Shown piece by piece: positions 1 through 8,107 of a DNA stretch of 34,689 nucleotides. The notes under the pieces were generated by a model. It made no database searches and was not told the origin of the DNA. It worked only from the letters and a program-made list of their open reading frames with translations. Where the stretch lies: assembly GCA_947462535.1 (NCBI GenBank), contig CANHPN010000021.1, forward strand, positions 1 to 34,689, given 5' to 3'. The DNA is from Akkermansiaceae bacterium (GTDB lineage: Bacteria; Verrucomicrobiota; Verrucomicrobiia; Verrucomicrobiales; Akkermansiaceae). The stretch's first letter is position 1. Each line of letters opens with the position of its first letter. A program made the position numbers and the translations under genes.

Positions 1-75
1 ATCGAACATTTCAAGACCCTCGGGGAGTCCGCGGCGGAAATCGATTGCTGTTTTTGTGACGTTAAGGGTGGGCAT
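1..75 (-). CDS. Partial protein, N-terminus only, runs off left edge
   Basis: On the minus strand an ATG at 75-73 opens a frame of 25 codons without a stop up to the window edge. It begins MPTLNVTKTAIDFRRG, and an AGGGG stretch lies a few bases upstream. Too little is visible to name a family. A later in-frame ATG at position 9 is an alternative start. The 14-bp palindrome at 91-104 lies 16 bases upstream, where an operator would be expected. The opposite (plus) frame ending at a TGA at 115-117 is a weaker alternative. Confidence 0.45.
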   Translation of the reverse strand, partial: MPTLNVTKTAIDFRRGLPEGLEMFD

Positions 76-90
76 CCGGCCCCTATAAAT

Positions 91-104
91 CAAACGATCG
101 TTTG
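91..104. promoter_or_regulatory. 14-bp perfect palindrome, candidate operator
   Basis: CAAACGATCGTTTG is a perfect palindrome lying between the start of the minus-strand partial gene (75) and the plus-strand FmdB-type gene. On the minus strand, TTATAC just upstream and TTTATA just downstream are AT-rich, -10-like stretches, so the site would overlap a promoter. Palindromes of this size are typical of TetR-type or similar dimeric repressors. The regulator is not identifiable here. Confidence 0.4.
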
Positions 105-217
105 GTATAAGCCTTGATTGTCAGCGACTTTCTAATGTAGGTGCCCTGGAAATCTTCCCGTAATCCACGCCGGGGTTGCGCGGCAGGCGGAACGTGTTAC
201 AAGACGCGCCAAGGACC

Positions 218-502
218 ATGCCAAACTACGATTATGAATGTGAAAAATGCGGGAAGCGCTTCGAGATCTTTCAAAGCATGAACGACGCGAAACTGACCGA
301 CTGCCCGCAGCCCGGCTGCGGCGGCAAGGTGAAACGCCTGCTAGGCACCGGCGGCGGGATCATTTTCAAGGGCGCGGGATTTTACCAGACCGACTACCGC
401 TCGTCGTCCTACCAGGCCGGAGCCAAGGCGGACGGGGCGGCGAGCGCGCCGCCACCGGCCGCACCCACCGCGCCGACCGCTGCGCCGAAGTCCGCAGAGT
501 GA
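218..502 (+). CDS. FmdB-family zinc ribbon protein
   Basis: This small protein of 94 residues begins MPNYDYECEKCGKRFEIFQS. That is the standard N-terminus of the FmdB/CxxC_CXXC_SSSS zinc ribbon family: a CxxC pair, a second Cys pair in DCPQPGCGG, then a glycine-rich GGGIIFKGAGFY motif followed by a YRSSSY serine stretch. The tail is low-complexity Ala/Pro. The family was named from a putative regulator of formamidase and amide genes, but its role is generally unknown; metal binding is the only safe prediction. ATG 218 was chosen over an upstream TTG at 176 because the family starts at the MPxYxYxC motif, and AAGGA sits just before it. The next gene follows after 55 bases. Confidence 0.85.
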   Translation: MPNYDYECEKCGKRFEIFQSMNDAKLTDCPQPGCGGKVKRLLGTGGGIIFKGAGFYQTDYRSSSYQAGAKADGAASAPPPAAPTAPTAAPKSAE

Positions 503-557
503 CGCTTTCCGAAGGGAGGCTTTGCAAGTCGCCCGGGCCGTGCTAATCAACCAGCCC

Positions 558-1256
558 ATGGCCGAACCCAAAAAGCCCAAATCCGGCGGCGGATGTCTCT
601 CGAAGCTGCTATTTCTGATCCTGCTGGTGCCCTGCATCGGCCTTGGTGCGGCGGTTTTCTTCGCCGTCCAGCCACAGGATTTGACCGGCCTCGGCGGCTA
701 CGGGCCGGCGGCCGCCAGGCCCGGCACCGAGCGTGAAATGAAAGCGGTTTTGAAAAACGCGATCGACCGCGGCTATCCCGTCACCCTCTCGGAAACCGAG
801 ATCAACCAATGGCTGGCCCGCACGCTGGTGGCGAAGCAACGCGGTTTCCTCGAAGGAAAAGTCACCCTCGACCGCGTCTGGGTGCGTCTCGAAGACGGCC
901 GTGCGGAAGTGGTGATGGCGCGGAATTTCCTGGGCGCACCGTTCACTGTCTCGATGTATCTGCAGGCCGCGCGGATGGAAGGCCCGAAAGGAACCAACAC
1001 CGAGATTCAACTGCACGGCGGTGCCTATCACCAGGATTTCCCCAAGCCTCTGCGGGGCGGGCGCTTCGGGAAACTGGTGGTGCCGCAGGGCTTCCTGCTG
1101 CTCGTGATGCCCGCTTACGAGAAGCTCGCCGCAGCGTTTCCCGAGGAGATCGAGCTCGCTTTCCGCGAAATGGCGCGCATCACCATCGAGAACGATCGCC
1201 TCGTGCTCGACCCCCGCGAGCCGATGGGTCAGCAAGGCATGCCGAAGGTTTTCTAA
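558..1256 (+). CDS. Membrane-anchored protein of unknown function
   Basis: A 232-residue protein with a Lys/Pro-rich cytoplasmic N-terminus, one hydrophobic helix (about residues 15-38, LSKLLFLILLVPCIGLGAAV) and an extracytoplasmic domain of about 190 residues. The segment VTLSETEINQWLARTL resembles the 'sneelN' helix seen in small anchored proteins such as YpmS/DUF2140, but I cannot assign a family. The start is uncertain. TTG 522 has a strong GGGAGG eight bases upstream and would add 12 residues; ATG 558 gives a more natural N-terminus. The next gene begins within a few bases of its stop, so the two are probably co-transcribed and may act together in the envelope. Confidence 0.75.
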   Translation: MAEPKKPKSGGGCLSKLLFLILLVPCIGLGAAVFFAVQPQDLTGLGGYGPAAARPGTEREMKAVLKNAIDRGYPVTLSETEINQWLARTLVAKQRGFLEGKVTLDRVWVRLEDGRAEVVMARNFLGAPFTVSMYLQAARMEGPKGTNTEIQLHGGAYHQDFPKPLRGGRFGKLVVPQGFLLLVMPAYEKLAAAFPEEIELAFREMARITIENDRLVLDPREPMGQQGMPKVF

Positions 1257-1262
1257 TTGGAG

Positions 1263-2639
1263 ATGACCAGCTGCTATCTGATTCTGGGACTCCTTTTCAC
1301 CGCGATCACTCTCGCGGAGGAAATCCCCAAGGCCGTGCAAGTCGTCGAGCCGCCCCAGCCGCTCAAGCTCGACGGCATGGACCGGGTGGTTAGCCGCACC
1401 GAGCAATTCCGCGTTTCCGGCGGAGAGCCCCGGGATCGCACCACCGTCGCCCAGCTCGCCGAGGACGCGAAGGACGAGCTGCTCCGCCTGACCGAGGAAA
1501 AGGACAGCTGGAAAGTCCCGGTCACCATCGATCTGCACGGGAAATCCGGCGATCCCATGCCGCAGCGGACCGTGGCGATCCAAATCCTTGTTAACGACGT
1601 CGGCTACGGACTGCGGCTCGACGTCCATCTCAGCCGCGGCATCGAGCACGAGCGCTTCAAGCACGCCGTCACCGCGGCGCTGGTTTACGAGCGCGGCCTC
1701 CGCAGACTGCCGGCGAAGGAATCCGACAGCCGGTTTTTCGTGCCGCCCTGGCTGGTGGACGGCCTCCGCGAGGCCACCGCCTGGCGGCTCAACCAGAGCG
1801 ACCGGCGGCTTTACGAGGCGCTTTTCAAAACCGGCGGCCTCTTCAAAATCGACGAGATTTTCGCCCTCGACGAGCGCGGCTTCGAGGAAATGGACGCCGC
1901 GATGCGCGCCGCCTTCCGGGTCTCCGTCGGCTCGCTCGTGATGGCCCTGTTCCAGCAGCCGCAGGGCAAGGAAGGCTTCCGCGCGTTCCTCACCGAAGTC
2001 GCCGCCTTCGAGGGCGAGACGCCCGCCCTGCTCCGCAAACACTTCCCCGAGCTCAACCTGTCCGAGACCAGCCTCTCGAAATGGTGGGCGCTCCAGCTCG
2101 CCAACATCGGCGACCGCAATCTCGCCACCGACATCCTTACCATCGCCCGCACCGAGGCTGCGCTCAACGAGGCGCTGCGGCTGAATTTCCGCACCGCGGA
2201 AGGCATCCTCCAACAGAAGGAGCTCAGCGCCTGGCCCGAGCTCGCCGCGCTTCCCAAGCCTGAGCGCGTCGGCGCGGTCAGGCTCGCCCAGGACGCCCTC
2301 GTCCGCCTCAGCTACCGCTGCTTCCCGTCATACCGCCCGCTCCTCGCCGACTATCAGATCGTCCTCAGCGCCCTCGCGAAAAACAAAACCGGCGGAGTCG
2401 CCAGCCAGCTAGCCGAGCTCGACGAGCGCCGCGCGACCATGACCGCTAAGGCCAAGCGTGCCCGCGATTACCTCGATTGGTTCGAGATCACCCGCGCCCG
2501 CGAGACCAGCGGCGCCTTCGACGACTACATGCGCCTCAAGGACCGCCTCAAGACCAACCCGCACCGCCGCACCGACGACCTCTCGAAATATCTCGACCGC
2601 ATGGACGCCATTTTTAGCCGCGGGGCGGATCCGCCGTGA
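1263..2639 (+). CDS. Secreted protein of unknown function, peptidase-MA-like context
   Basis: A 458-residue protein with an N-terminal signal peptide (MTSCYLILGLLFTAITLAEE). The middle region (about residues 115-185) contains FVPPWLVDGLREATAWR, which resembles the 'P-x-WL-x-EG' segment following the HExxH helix in gluzincin peptidases (Peptidase_MA-like). However, no HExxH is present: the corresponding stretch reads HERFKHAVTAALVYE. If related, it is probably catalytically dead, and this is only a resemblance. The C-terminal third is helical and charged. TTG 1257 is an alternative start two codons upstream. It directly follows the anchored protein ending at 1256, and the peroxiredoxin gene starts about 56 bases later on the same strand. 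Confidence 0.7.
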   Translation: MTSCYLILGLLFTAITLAEEIPKAVQVVEPPQPLKLDGMDRVVSRTEQFRVSGGEPRDRTTVAQLAEDAKDELLRLTEEKDSWKVPVTIDLHGKSGDPMPQRTVAIQILVNDVGYGLRLDVHLSRGIEHERFKHAVTAALVYERGLRRLPAKESDSRFFVPPWLVDGLREATAWRLNQSDRRLYEALFKTGGLFKIDEIFALDERGFEEMDAAMRAAFRVSVGSLVMALFQQPQGKEGFRAFLTEVAAFEGETPALLRKHFPELNLSETSLSKWWALQLANIGDRNLATDILTIARTEAALNEALRLNFRTAEGILQQKELSAWPELAALPKPERVGAVRLAQDALVRLSYRCFPSYRPLLADYQIVLSALAKNKTGGVASQLAELDERRATMTAKAKRARDYLDWFEITRARETSGAFDDYMRLKDRLKTNPHRRTDDLSKYLDRMDAIFSRGADPP

Positions 2640-2695
2640 CGCCGAAATCACAACTCGCGGTTGCCATTTCCAAATCCGGTGCAAGGGTCGCTCCG

Positions 2696-3205
2696 ATGAA
2701 ACGAATCAGCCAGATCCTCACCGCCGTTTCCACCAGCCTCTTCGCCACCAACGCGCTCGCCGAGCCGCTTGCCGTGGGCTCGCCGATCCCCGTCGTGGAG
2801 CAAAAAAACCAGGACGACCAGGTGGTGAAACTTGCCGAAGCCGCCGCCAAAGGCTTCACCTTGGTCTATTTCTACCCGAAAGCCGACACCCCCGGCTGCA
2901 CCAAGCAGGCATGCAGCCTGCGCGATTCCTACGCCGCGCTGACCGACAAGGGCGTGAAGATCTTCGGCGTGAGCGCCGACAAGGTGCCCGCCCAGAAAGC
3001 CTTCAAGGACAAATACAAGCTGCCCTTCGACCTGCTCGCCGATGCCGACGCCAAAGTCATCGACGCCTTCGGAGTGCCGAAAACCCTCGGCTTCGCCAAG
3101 CGCCAGGCCTTCCTCTTCAAGGACGGCAAACTCGTCTGGAGCGACACCAGCGCCTCCACCGAGAAGCAGGCCGAGGACGTGCTGAAATTCCTCGCCACTC
3201 AATAA
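2696..3205 (+). CDS. Secreted peroxiredoxin (BCP/AhpC-TSA type)
   Basis: A thiol peroxidase that reduces H2O2 and organic hydroperoxides. The 169-residue protein starts with a signal peptide (MKRISQILTAVSTSLFATNA, then LA/EP), followed by the thioredoxin-fold peroxiredoxin core. The active-site motif YFYPKADTPGCTKQAC carries the peroxidatic Cys and, five residues later, the resolving Cys typical of the BCP/PrxQ class. Export implies a periplasmic role, consistent with the other extracytoplasmic redox proteins in the window. An in-frame ATG-like start 20 codons upstream would destroy the signal peptide, so 2696 is preferred. A hairpin repeat begins 11 bases after the stop. Confidence 0.9.
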   Translation: MKRISQILTAVSTSLFATNALAEPLAVGSPIPVVEQKNQDDQVVKLAEAAAKGFTLVYFYPKADTPGCTKQACSLRDSYAALTDKGVKIFGVSADKVPAQKAFKDKYKLPFDLLADADAKVIDAFGVPKTLGFAKRQAFLFKDGKLVWSDTSASTEKQAEDVLKFLATQ

Positions 3206-3210
3206 ACCAA

Positions 3211-3297
3211 GGTGTCCCGACTGTCTCAGTCGGGCCGGAAAGCAAAAATCCTGGCGGGACCACAAATTTTGAAAGAATCCCGGCGGTCCCGGCGTTT
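3211..3297. repeat. Hairpin-forming intergenic element (CCCGACTG/CAGTCGGG family)
   Basis: Two stem-loops follow one another: CCCGACTG (3216-3223), loop TCT, CAGTCGGG (3227-3234); and CGGGACC (3255-3261) pairing with GGTCCCG (3285-3291). Neither is followed by a U-run, so it is not a classical terminator. Its half-site is also found at 17689-17701 and 17742-17754. This suggests a dispersed palindromic repeat family of the genome. Confidence 0.55.
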
Positions 3298-3307
3298 ATC
3301 TAACTGC

Positions 3308-6300
3308 ATGAAAAATCGTTTCCGCTCTCTCGCCGCGCTTGGCCTTCTCGTGACCGGTTTCTTGGTGGGCTGCGATTCCTCGTCTTCGAAAGTTTCGAGT
3401 TCGCCGGCACCCGCTGAAGAGCTCGCGGCACCGGTGGTCAAGGAGCCGGTGAAAATCTCCCTGCCGGAGAAAGTTTCCTTCAACGAGCACATCCAGCCCG
3501 TCCTTTCCGAGTATTGCTACCACTGCCACGGCCCGGATTCCGGGACGCGTGAGCCCAAGGAGGCACCGCTGCGGCTCGACCGGGTGGAGGACGCGTTCGT
3601 CGCCCGCGAGGATGGCAAACCCGCGATCATCAAGGGAAATCCGGCGGAGTCCATGCTCGTGAAGCGCCTTCACGAAAAGGACCCCGACTCGATCATGCCG
3701 CCGCCGAAAAGTCACAAGACGATGGCTCCGCGGGAAATCGCCTTGCTCGAGCGCTGGATCGAACAAGGTGCGGAGTATGAGCCGCACTGGGCCTTCGCGC
3801 AGGTCAAGAAGCCGGAGCCACCCGCCGCCGGTGCGAGCTGGGCGGCCAATCCCATCGACCGCTTCATCGCCGAAAAACTCGATGAAGCCGGTCTGAAAGC
3901 CAATCCGCCGGAAGATCCCGCACGCTTTTACCGCCGCCTGCACCTCGACCTGACCGGCCTGCCACCCACGCCGGAAGCGATCGAGGCTTTCAAAAAATCC
4001 GCTGCCGGAAATCCACAGGCGGCCGTCGAGGCCGCCGCCGACCAATTGCTCGCGACCCCCGGCAGCGCCGAGCATTTCGCCCGCCACTGGCTCGACGCCG
4101 CCCGCTACGCGGACACCCACGGCATCCACATCGATAACTACCGCGCCATCTGGCCCTACCGCGACTGGGTGATCCGCGCCTTCCAGGCGAACATGCCGTG
4201 GGACCAGTTCACCACCGAGCAAATCGCCGGCGACCTGCTGCCTGACCGCTCGCTCGACCAGCTCGTCGCCACCGGTTTCTCCCGTTGCCTCGCCACCACC
4301 GGCGAGGGCGGTGCGATCACCGAGGAATACGATGCGATCTACGCCAAGGACCGCGTCGAGACCGTCTCCGCGATCTGGCTCGGCCTGACCACCGGCTGCG
4401 CGGCCTGCCACGACCACAAGTTCGATCCGGTCTCCACCAAGGAGTTTTACTCACTAACCGCCTTCTTCCGGAACACCCCGATGTCCGCACTCGACGGCAA
4501 CAACGCGGAACATCCGCCCAACGTCTTCGTGCCCCTGATGGAAGACCGGCAGCGCTGGGATACCCTCGCCAGCGGGATTTCCGACCTGGAGAAACAACTG
4601 GCCGCCCGTGGCGGTGCGGCGCGCCCGGAGTTCGCCACCTGGCTCGCCGCCGCCACCATCGAGCCCGCGCGCGAGATCGACTCCACGCTGGCGATCCACC
4701 TGCCACTCAATGAAGCGGACGGCCCGTTGCGCGGTCTGGTCGATGGGAAACCGCGCGAATGGCCGACCACGCTTGAGCGGATCGATGCTCCTCTCGGAAA
4801 AGCCCCGGTCGTCAGTGGCGAGCCCGTGGAGCTCGGTGACATCGGAAGTTTCTCACGAGCCGACCGCGTCACTTTCGGCGGCTTCCTCCGGGTGGAGGGC
4901 AAGCCGACCGGCACCGTCATCGCCCGCATGAATCCCGCGGAGGCGTTCCGCGGCTGGGATCTCTATCTGGAGGGCGGCAGGCCCGCCTATCATGTCATCG
5001 ATTCCTGGGACAAGTCGGCTAACAAAGTCCTCGCGGACGCGACATTGACCTCCGGCAAGTGGCAGCACGTCATGGTAACCTTCGACGGATCCATTTCCGG
5101 CCATCAGGCCAGCACCATTTACATTGATGGGAAAAAAGCCGGCTCGAAAACCTATCCGAACACCGTCGGAGGTAACATCGAGACTTCCGTGCCCTTGAGG
5201 CTGGGATCGCGCCACGGCGGCGATTCGAAACTCAACGGCAAGGTCGCCCTCCAGGATTTCCGTTTCTATCGGCGTATGCTTTCCGGTGACGAGATTGCAA
5301 AGCTGGCGAAGAACATCGAGCTCCAGCACATCGTCTCCCTATCTCCGGAAAAGCGCAGCAAGGAACAGGTCGAGTCGGTCTTTCAATACTTCCTCGCCAA
5401 TATCGATGCTCCATCCCGCGAGATGCGTGCCCGTCTGGATGGGTTGAAGACCGAGCAAGCTGCCCTGCGTGCCCGCGGGTCCGTCTCGCTCGTCATGGAG
5501 GAAAAAAAGGAGGAGCCCTTCGCCCACGTCCTGATCCGCGGCGGCTACGCCGACAAGGGGGAAAAAGTCACTCCCACCACTCCCGCTGTGCTGCCGCCGA
5601 TGGCGGCCGACGCGCCGAAGAACCGCCTCGGCCTCGCCCAGTGGCTCAATGATCCGGCCAATCCGCTGCCCGCCCGCGTGGTCATGAACCGCGCCTGGTA
5701 TCATGTCTTCGGTGCCGGAATCGTCGCCACCAACTCCGACTTCGGCATCATGGGCACCCGCCCGAGCCATCCGAAAATGCTCGATTGGCTCGCCGCCGAG
5801 TTCGTGGACTCCAAGTGGAACTACCGCCACATGATCAAGCTGATGGTCACCTCCGCCGCCTATCGCCAGTCCGGCGTGGTCACGCCCGAGAAGCTGGAGA
5901 AAGATCCTTCTAACCGGCTTCTCGCCCGCGGCCCGCGCCATCGCCTCGATGCCGAGCAGATCCGCGATCTCGCCCTTGCCTCCTCAGGCCTGCTCGTCGC
6001 GAAAACCGGCGGCCCCTCGGTGAAGCCCTATCAGCCGGAAGGCATCTGGGAGGCGGTCGCCATGCCGCAGTCGAACACCAAGACCTATCGCCAGGACAGC
6101 GGCGAGTCGCTCTACCGGCGCTCGCTCTACACGATGTGGAAACGCACCGCAGCGCCGCCGTCGATGGAGATTTTCAATGCGCCGACCCGCGAGGTCACCT
6201 GCGTCCAGCGCGATGTCACCAACACGCCGCTGCAAGCGCTCGTGCTGATGAACGACCCGCAGTTTGTCGAGACATCGCGCGAACTGGCGTCTAACGCGAT

Positions 6301-6565
6301 GAAGGCGGGAACGGATTTCGACGCCCGCCTGGACTTCATCACCGCGCGTCTCGCCGGAAGAACCTTGGATGCGGAAGAGCGCCAGATCGCCCGGAAATCG
6401 CTCGATTCGGCACTGGCGACATTCCGCGCTCAGACCGACGATGCCAAGAAACTGATTTCCACCGGGGCCACGCCGCCGCGCAAGGACGCGGATGTTCCGG
6501 AACTCGCCGCCTGGACGCTTGTCGCCAGCCAAATCCTCAATCTCGACGAAACCATCACCCGCTAG
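3308..6565 (+). CDS. PSD1-type cytochrome c lipoprotein (PSCyt1-DUF1549-LamG-DUF1553)
   Basis: A 1085-residue predicted lipoprotein: the signal sequence ends in LVTGFLVGC, a lipobox. Domains in order: a planctomycete cytochrome c domain (PSCyt1) with heme motif CYHCH at about residues 70-74; DUF1549/PSCyt2, with the typical LDLTGLPPTPEAI and a second heme-type motif CAACHDHKFDP; a concanavalin A-like/LamG region (about 500-690, ending in the LQDFRFYRRMLS signature); and DUF1553/PSD1 (about 770-1070), with PARVVMNRAWYHVFG and TPLQALVLMNDPQF. These proteins are characteristic of Planctomycetes and Verrucomicrobia and are suspected to act in redox-coupled breakdown of complex glycans, but the reaction is unproven. 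ATG 3308 was chosen because it yields the lipoprotein signal. The DUF1501 partner gene follows after 6 bases. Confidence 0.92.
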   Translation: MKNRFRSLAALGLLVTGFLVGCDSSSSKVSSSPAPAEELAAPVVKEPVKISLPEKVSFNEHIQPVLSEYCYHCHGPDSGTREPKEAPLRLDRVEDAFVAREDGKPAIIKGNPAESMLVKRLHEKDPDSIMPPPKSHKTMAPREIALLERWIEQGAEYEPHWAFAQVKKPEPPAAGASWAANPIDRFIAEKLDEAGLKANPPEDPARFYRRLHLDLTGLPPTPEAIEAFKKSAAGNPQAAVEAAADQLLATPGSAEHFARHWLDAARYADTHGIHIDNYRAIWPYRDWVIRAFQANMPWDQFTTEQIAGDLLPDRSLDQLVATGFSRCLATTGEGGAITEEYDAIYAKDRVETVSAIWLGLTTGCAACHDHKFDPVSTKEFYSLTAFFRNTPMSALDGNNAEHPPNVFVPLMEDRQRWDTLASGISDLEKQLAARGGAARPEFATWLAAATIEPAREIDSTLAIHLPLNEADGPLRGLVDGKPREWPTTLERIDAPLGKAPVVSGEPVELGDIGSFSRADRVTFGGFLRVEGKPTGTVIARMNPAEAFRGWDLYLEGGRPAYHVIDSWDKSANKVLADATLTSGKWQHVMVTFDGSISGHQASTIYIDGKKAGSKTYPNTVGGNIETSVPLRLGSRHGGDSKLNGKVALQDFRFYRRMLSGDEIAKLAKNIELQHIVSLSPEKRSKEQVESVFQYFLANIDAPSREMRARLDGLKTEQAALRARGSVSLVMEEKKEEPFAHVLIRGGYADKGEKVTPTTPAVLPPMAADAPKNRLGLAQWLNDPANPLPARVVMNRAWYHVFGAGIVATNSDFGIMGTRPSHPKMLDWLAAEFVDSKWNYRHMIKLMVTSAAYRQSGVVTPEKLEKDPSNRLLARGPRHRLDAEQIRDLALASSGLLVAKTGGPSVKPYQPEGIWEAVAMPQSNTKTYRQDSGESLYRRSLYTMWKRTAAPPSMEIFNAPTREVTCVQRDVTNTPLQALVLMNDPQFVETSRELASNAMKAGTDFDARLDFITARLAGRTLDAEERQIARKSLDSALATFRAQTDDAKKLISTGATPPRKDADVPELAAWTLVASQILNLDETITR

Positions 6566-6571
6566 ACCGCC

Positions 6572-8035
6572 ATGACACCCTTGGAATCCCACAACGCCGC
6601 CTACAGCCGCCGCCAGTTTTTCCGCAAGTCCGGCACCGGCCTCGGCATGGCCGCGCTCGCTTCGCTGCTCGGCCAGCGCGGCATCTCCGCAGCGGATAGC
6701 CTCGCCGGCATTCAGAACATGCTGCCGCAAATCGCCCCCAAGGCGAAGCGGGTGATCTATATTTCGCTCATCGGCGCGCCGTCGCAGCTCGACCTGTTCG
6801 ACTACAAGCCGGACTTGAAAAAGCGCTTCAAGGAGGATCTCAACGGCTGGCTGAAAGAACAGGGCCAGCGACTCACTGGCATGACCTCCGGCCAGGCGAG
6901 CTTCCCGCTGGCACCCTCGATTTTCAAATTCCAACAGCACGGCCAGTCCGGAGCATGGGTCACCGAACTGCTGCCGTGGACGGCGAAAATGGTGGACGAC
7001 CTCTGCATCATCAAGTCGATGCACACCGATGCGATCAACCACGAGCCCGCCAACCAGTTGATCTGTACCGGCTCGATGCAGTCGGGAAAAGCTTCGCTCG
7101 GCTCATGGCTTTCCTACGGCCTTGGTTCGATGAACGAGGAGCTGCCGTCCTTCGTCGTGCTGCACGCCACACACACCTCGCCCTTCGCGAACGTGCAGGC
7201 GATTTCCTCGCGGCTCTGGGGCTCCGGTTATCTGGCAGGCAAGCACTCCGGCGTCGCGCTCCGCTCGCTTGGCGATCCCGTGCTTTTCCTCAAGGATACG
7301 GCCGGAATCTCGCGCGAAACCCGCCGCAACATGCTCGACGGACTCAACGATCTGAACCGCCGCTCGTTCTCGGCCATTCGCGATCCGGAGATCGAGAACC
7401 GCATCCAGCAGTATGAAATGGCCTTCCGGATGCAGGCCTCCGTGCCGGAACTCACCGACCTCTCCGGCGAGACCGAGAGCGTCTATCAACTTTACGGCGA
7501 GGACAGCAAGAAGCGAGGGACCTTCGCCAACTCTGCGATCATGGCCCGCCGACTCGCCGAGCGCGGCGTCCGCTTCGTGCAGATTTTCCACCGCGGTTGG
7601 GACCAGCACGGCGATCTCCCGCGCGACCTCGCCTCACAGTGCAAGGACGTGGACCAAGGTTGCTACGGCCTGATTCAGGATCTCAAACAACGGGGCATGC
7701 TCGAAGACACGCTCGTCGTCTGGGGCGGGGAATTCGGGCGCACGATCTACTCGCAGGGCAAGCTTTCGGAGACCGACTACGGCCGCGACCACCACCCGCG
7801 CTGCTTCACCATCTGGATGGCCGGCGGCGGCATCAAGGGCGGCCAAGTCTATGGCGAAACCGACGAGATGTCCTATAACATCGTCAAGGATCCCGTCCAC
7901 ATCCGCGACCTCCACGCGACCATACTTCACGCCCTCGGAATTGAACACGAACGACTTAGCTTCAAGTTTCAAGGCCTCGACCAGCGCCTCACCGGCGTGG
8001 ATCCGGCCAAGGTCGTGAAGGACTGGTTTGTTTGA
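6572..8035 (+). CDS. DUF1501 protein with Tat signal
   Basis: A 487-residue protein of the DUF1501 family, which has an alkaline-phosphatase/sulfatase-like fold. The N-terminus holds a twin-arginine signal ([20 protein letters not shown]), so it is exported folded. Family hallmarks include [66 protein letters not shown] and [20 protein letters not shown]1501 genes almost always follow a PSD1 gene, as here, and the two products are thought to work together in the periplasm. The substrate is unknown. The gene lies 6 bases downstream of the PSD1 gene on one probable transcript. Confidence 0.92.
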   Translation: MTPLESHNAAYSRRQFFRKSGTGLGMAALASLLGQRGISAADSLAGIQNMLPQIAPKAKRVIYISLIGAPSQLDLFDYKPDLKKRFKEDLNGWLKEQGQRLTGMTSGQASFPLAPSIFKFQQHGQSGAWVTELLPWTAKMVDDLCIIKSMHTDAINHEPANQLICTGSMQSGKASLGSWLSYGLGSMNEELPSFVVLHATHTSPFANVQAISSRLWGSGYLAGKHSGVALRSLGDPVLFLKDTAGISRETRRNMLDGLNDLNRRSFSAIRDPEIENRIQQYEMAFRMQASVPELTDLSGETESVYQLYGEDSKKRGTFANSAIMARRLAERGVRFVQIFHRGWDQHGDLPRDLASQCKDVDQGCYGLIQDLKQRGMLEDTLVVWGGEFGRTIYSQGKLSETDYGRDHHPRCFTIWMAGGGIKGGQVYGETDEMSYNIVKDPVHIRDLHATILHALGIEHERLSFKFQGLDQRLTGVDPAKVVKDWFV

Positions 8036-8107
8036 TGCTCCCATCATCATATCTGGATATGAAGATTTGTTTCTTGAAATGAGCGGGGTTGTGGCTAATT
8101 TTCAGCC

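Noticed and set aside
609-2213. Long minus-strand open frame (534 residues) opposite the two unknown genes
   Set aside because: High-GC antisense shadow. The plus-strand frames have a membrane anchor, a signal peptide and natural composition; the minus frame is Arg/Gly/Glu-rich without recognisable motifs.
8036-8107. Cobalamin or SAM riboswitch before metH, or a promoter (TTGAAA 8074, TAATTT 8096)
   Set aside because: The gap of 72 bases is too short for a cobalamin riboswitch and shows no SAM aptamer pattern. The promoter-like hexamers would imply a leaderless mRNA, and the match is too weak to claim.
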